Origin: Strongyloides papillosus
Lineage: Eukaryota; Nematoda; Chromadorea; Rhabditida; Strongyloididae
Direction of reading: 5' to 3'
Length of the DNA stretch: 64,000 nucleotides
Assembly: GCA_005656395.1 (NCBI GenBank)
Contig: SRSI01000019.1
Coordinates: 744,001 to 808,000 of the forward strand
Under the pieces are notes generated by a model that saw nothing but the letters and a program-made list of their open reading frames with translations, had not been told where the DNA came from and ran no database searches. Below, piece after piece: positions 60,177 to 64,000 of the stretch. The stretch's first letter is position 1. Each line of letters begins with the position of its first letter. Made by a program: the position numbers and the translations under genes.

Positions 60177-61789
60177 CTAACGTCATCAACATAACCCAGT
60201 AGTAACTTCAGAATTACTTTTATATGAATTCAACAGGCTATCTAAGCTTCCATCAACTTCTCTCAAACGTGAAGCTGCAGACGCGCACCACCATCTCTGA
60301 ACAAAGCATGGCTACTTCCGTTTGTATGGAAAAGAAATTTGGAACCAAGGTGCACATCCCAATTATTACAAAATTATTTAATTTGTCCTAAGAAAATTTT
60401 AAACTTCAGTAATAATTCTTTATCACTTCAGATGACAAATACTACTCCAGCGAATACTGCAAGAAGTTACGAATGCTGTTTAAAGGTCAATTATTCCGAC
60501 TACAAGAGCAAAACTAGAAGTGTCGGAAGATTCATCAATGAAATGGAGAAGGCAATGTTTCTGGACCAAATTGACGAACAAGATAGAGCTACAAGGATAG
60601 GACTCTTGAGATTTACGATGTACTTACTGAGACCAAGGAACTTCTACCAAGACATGGATGAGCTTACGTACGAACAATATAAAAGCGCTTGATTGACTTT
60701 TTTCCGCTCGTTCCTCCCGCCGTTTTATGATGGGAGTACATTTCTACAAAGTCTTACCTTCAGAAGAAATCCTTCACCAAGCTAAGAGAACTTGCGGATC
60801 GTGCTTACAAGAACAAACGATGGCTGAGAAAAAGGCTTCAGTAATCTTGAGACTTATGGAGGCATTTAACAGACATGAGAATGTATGGACCTATCTTAGT
60901 CAATCTCACACGGATACCACATCTCTACGATCATCTCTGAAGTCAGTCCGTATGGTACTCTTGAACAAAGACCAGAAAATTCAAGCTTTCAGTCAAACGG
61001 TTTTCTTGTGACCACTGCATGATTTCAGGACACATCGCTTCACAATGTCGTCGTAAACAATTTGTATGCCACAAGTTGATTATTCGTAAGAAACCAACTC
61101 CAAATCCAACCGTCAGTTCGAACCAGGGAAACTAGGTAGGGCCGGACTTGTTCCAAGCAATTCAATCTCCCAACTCTCTCTCTTTCACGAAACCAATTTC
61201 ACCAATACTTTAGACTCTCGATCTCTGCTACAATCATATGAAACTGTCCAAATTGCTTCAGGAAGTGTATCAAAATCAATCTCTGCCTTATTTGATACGG
61301 GTAGTACCTGTACTGCAATATCTTCAACTTTAGCGAAATCACTTAATATTGAGAAAGGCACAGACACAGTAGACATCAAATACCTTAACACCCAATCTTC
61401 TGCAATCACTGCTCGGGATAAACTTCTTATCAGTTTTGGTAATCGATTCTGCTACTGCTATCCTGTCATCATCAATAATGCTTCAAAGAACATCATCATT
61501 GGCCAATCAGAACTTCAGAAATTACGAATCTCCTTCCTCTTCTCACCAAACAAAGTAGAAATTAATGCTATTGAATGTAATCAGACCTCTCTTAAAAATA
61601 TAATACTCACAGAGACTCCTTCAGTGATTAGTGCAGACTCTTTTGATTTGGGCTGTTGTTCCATTTCAGCACCAAAGATGGAATTCACGCAACCTAACTT
61701 GAACAAGAACCCTCGATATGATATTCAGAATCCAACTGTACGCGGTAAATGTAAACAGCATGTTTTAGAAATGATCTCTCACAATTTTG

Positions 61790-62050
61790 TAACCTAACCA
61801 GTAGGTTATTGTAGATTGAGACATCTGAATAGAGCGGATAGGCAAGATGAAATAATAACTAATTAGGATTTCAAATAGGTTTTTATTATATTTAACATAT
61901 ACATTACAATTTAAGGGTTTATTATTTAGATATTATTCCTTCTTGCTTCTCCATTTATCCAGACTGAAGTTGTTCTATTGTTACTCAGCTTATGTACCCA
62001 TTTCCTATGAGCGTATCTGATACAGCGTCTGTGTTTTCTATTATCTCTCT
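61790..62050. other. probable insertion inside the retrotransposon pol region
   Basis: Between the protease/linker frame and reverse transcriptase the retroelement reading frame is lost for about 250 bases of more AT-rich sequence. It starts near a perfect small inverted repeat TAACCTA/TAGGTTA (61,795-61,813). The - strand has an open basic stretch ending WINGEARRNN, unrecognised. It may be a secondary insertion. Confidence 0.3.
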
Positions 62051-63438
62051 TGTGTACCACTGACTTCAATTTGGCTTCTCGATATGCACCACGATTCATC
62101 TGCAACTTACGTCCTGTAGAAAAGAAATCTGGTGATATCAGGATGACTCTAGACAGGCGTTCTGTTAACGAAATTACGGTTCCTATATATTATTCATCAC
62201 CAAAGATTAACTTCATTCTCCACTCTATGGGTACATTCGATATTATAAGTCGATTAGATCTCCGCAATGCATATACACAGATTCCTCTTGATCCTGCTGA
62301 TAACCGGACCATTGGTGGTCATATTGATGGTATTCTCTTCTCTCAGCTTCGTTTACCACAAGGTGGACGGAATTCACTAGCAATATTTTAGTACATTATC
62401 GATCAAGTTTTAGCAGACACACCGAGCATGGCATTTCAGAACGACATTTGGATTTGTACCAAAGGCACTGCATCTCTACATTCTGATGAAGTGATTTCAA
62501 CTTGTAAGGCTCTTGTTGCACACAATTTGAAGATTTCTCTTGACAAATCTGAATTCTTATCAAATGAAACGATCTTACTTGGTCACCGGATTACCAAAAA
62601 ATAGTACTGCTATTGCCCCAAAATTTATCTCTACCATCACGAACTTCTCACGTCCTACAAATACATACCAGCTCCGGAAATTCCGTGGTATTTCAATTTC
62701 TGCAAACGTTATATTAAGAACTAGTCTGTACATGAATCTATTATTAACAAATTCATCAGCAATACACCAAAGAAAGATACCAAGGCTTCAGTTACAATTC
62801 CAGACTCGGTACTTCAATCGATTGATCTTATCAAACAACAAATTCAGAATGCATACACAATTGCCCATGTTCAATATGATTACCCTTTTATTCCACCCAC
62901 CGTCGTACTTGAATCAAAAGCCATTAGTGCCTCTCTAACATTCTTTGGTGAACTTATTCAAGACTGCCTTGTTCATATCTACAGTGATCATAAGCACTTG
63001 CTATCCATCATTCGAGAATCACAAGATCCTAAATATGACAAATATTTACAATATTCTTCAGTCCTTCCCTGCTTCTGTCAACTACTTTCCTGAATTTCAG
63101 AATGAACTGGCTGGCACTCTCTCCAGACATCTCCCTTCTCTACATATGGGAGAGAATGAAATTAACATTTCAGAAGATGAAGACGTTGAACCATTCCAAA
63201 TTCTCTATAAAGATATTACAATTATTGAAAGATGCCCCATTATTGCTGCTATCGATAAATGTTTAAGACATGCTACTATATCAGTTTTGAAAAAAGCAAC
63301 TTCTTCAGCGATTAAGGACTTTATATTTCAAGGATCTTCAATGTTTTCGGACTACCTGTTAGAATTCACTCAAACCTCTCTCAATTATAATTATATGGGC
63401 ATCAACTGGAGCCCAACCTTTATTTTTGGGGGAGTAAA

Positions 63439-63570
63439 TAGTAAAAATTGTGCATAATTTTTAATTCTCTTTAAGACCTTTGTTTTTTTGGGGAGTTATA
63501 TCCCAGTTTTAGTTACACTTTTTATTATTTCATTTATTATCCACTTCTCTTATAATAAAATTTTCAACTA
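63439..63570 (+). repeat. right LTR
   Basis: 132 bp; differs from the left LTR by a few substitutions and one- or two-base indels, mainly in T-runs. Confidence 0.8.
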
Positions 63571-64000
63571 TGTTACTAAATTCATATTAACATTAAAAAA
63601 CTCAAAAAGGTGATATTTTAGGTTAAAACTGTTAAAAAAAAGACCTTTGAATTAAAATTGCACCCATTTTTTTCTTTAATTACAGGTTATTTTAGATAAC
63701 ACTGTTGTCATTTAAATGCTTTTTAACTTCTTTTATACAATTCATTATTTTTCAAACAAATATAAAGAAAGAAATTATCTCTTAAGTTTTTTGCCATGCT
63801 GAATATTCTTACTTTTTAAAATTTGAAAAATATTTCCATACAAGACAATTTTAGAATATCGCACCCGTAAAATATGATCAAAGATAAAAAATTCTTAGAT
63901 GAAACTATTTTAAAGCACAAATAAAATACTAAGACGTGTTCGGCCACATATTGGTGTATGTTAAATCACTTTTATAAAATAAATAATTATGATATTAATT
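63571..64000. other. intergenic, AT-rich
   Basis: No feature recognised up to the window end. Confidence 0.4.

Larger units (their letters stand above)
60045..63570 (+). mobile_element. Ty3/gypsy-like LTR retrotransposon, degenerate
   Basis: Two LTRs of 132 bp bracket a 3.26-kb interior. In order: a gag-like region (60,310-61,010; RSVGRFINEMEKAMF, LTYEQYKSA), a CCHC zinc knuckle CDHCMISGHIASQC at 61,007-61,048, an aspartic protease with LFDTGSTCTAIS near 61,290, reverse transcriptase from about 62,090 (DLRNAYTQIPLDPAD, LRLPQG; the YxDD box is degraded to FQND), and RNase H (IYSDHKHL near 62,980). No integrase HHCC or DDE region is visible, and stops and frameshifts are frequent. A G-rich purine tract (63,428-63,434) precedes the right LTR. 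It is an inactive copy. Confidence 0.8.

Noticed and set aside
1..64000. CRISPR arrays, bacterial operons, tRNA or rRNA genes
   Set aside because: None seen; the tandem 74-base units at 48.8-49.0 kb are exon-intron repeats, not a spacer array. tRNA genes cannot be excluded without a covariance scan.

Overview
The window is nuclear DNA of a very AT-rich parasitic nematode, most likely Strongyloides or a close relative. The evidence is the 41-55 nt GT-AG introns, several families of nematode seven-transmembrane chemoreceptors, nematode-type astacins with EGF and CUB-like tails, and clear worm orthologues of conserved proteins (R7 RGS protein, Pumilio, PTGES2, AIG1). The species is an inference; no sequence search was possible.

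Left part (1-22.9 kb): a mariner remnant, a two-exon chemoreceptor, then widely spaced conserved genes on the + strand: an R7-type RGS regulator (egl-10-like) with two alternative last exons, an AIG1/FAR-17a hydrolase in three exons, a Pumilio RNA-binding protein, and prostaglandin E synthase 2. Long AT-rich stretches without recognisable genes lie between them. From 22.9 to 27.6 kb there are three tandem intronless chemoreceptors on the - strand.

Accessory part (28.4-60 kb): the most unusual content. A - strand gene (28427-31229) can be read as 24 tiny exons that give one 440-residue secreted Gly/Asn-rich protein; 21 consecutive internal exons are multiples of three and all their introns are phase 1. 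More - strand genes for secreted low-complexity proteins follow (43421-44056, 46015-47545, 48309-50328). The last two are tandem paralogues built on the same phase-1 exon plan, with Lys-rich, Thr-rich and Pro-Gln-Gly repeat modules. I read this as a micro-exon-gene-like family of modular secreted proteins. Interleaved are two small secreted-peptide genes, two tandem astacin-like genes whose zinc/catalytic motif has lost Glu and one His, a broken SRE-type receptor, a broken receptor fragment, and three tandem class-3 lipase-like genes.

Mobile DNA: a deleted mariner with intact terminal repeats (44422-45335) whose empty site survives in the paralogous block; a 295-bp MITE (32011-32305); a 3.5-kb Ty3/gypsy-like element with 132-bp LTRs (60045-63570); and several LTR-like or duplicated intergenic blocks.

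Many genes in 36-60 kb are interrupted by one-base differences in homopolymer runs. Some are probably assembly errors rather than real decay, so pseudogene calls there are provisional.
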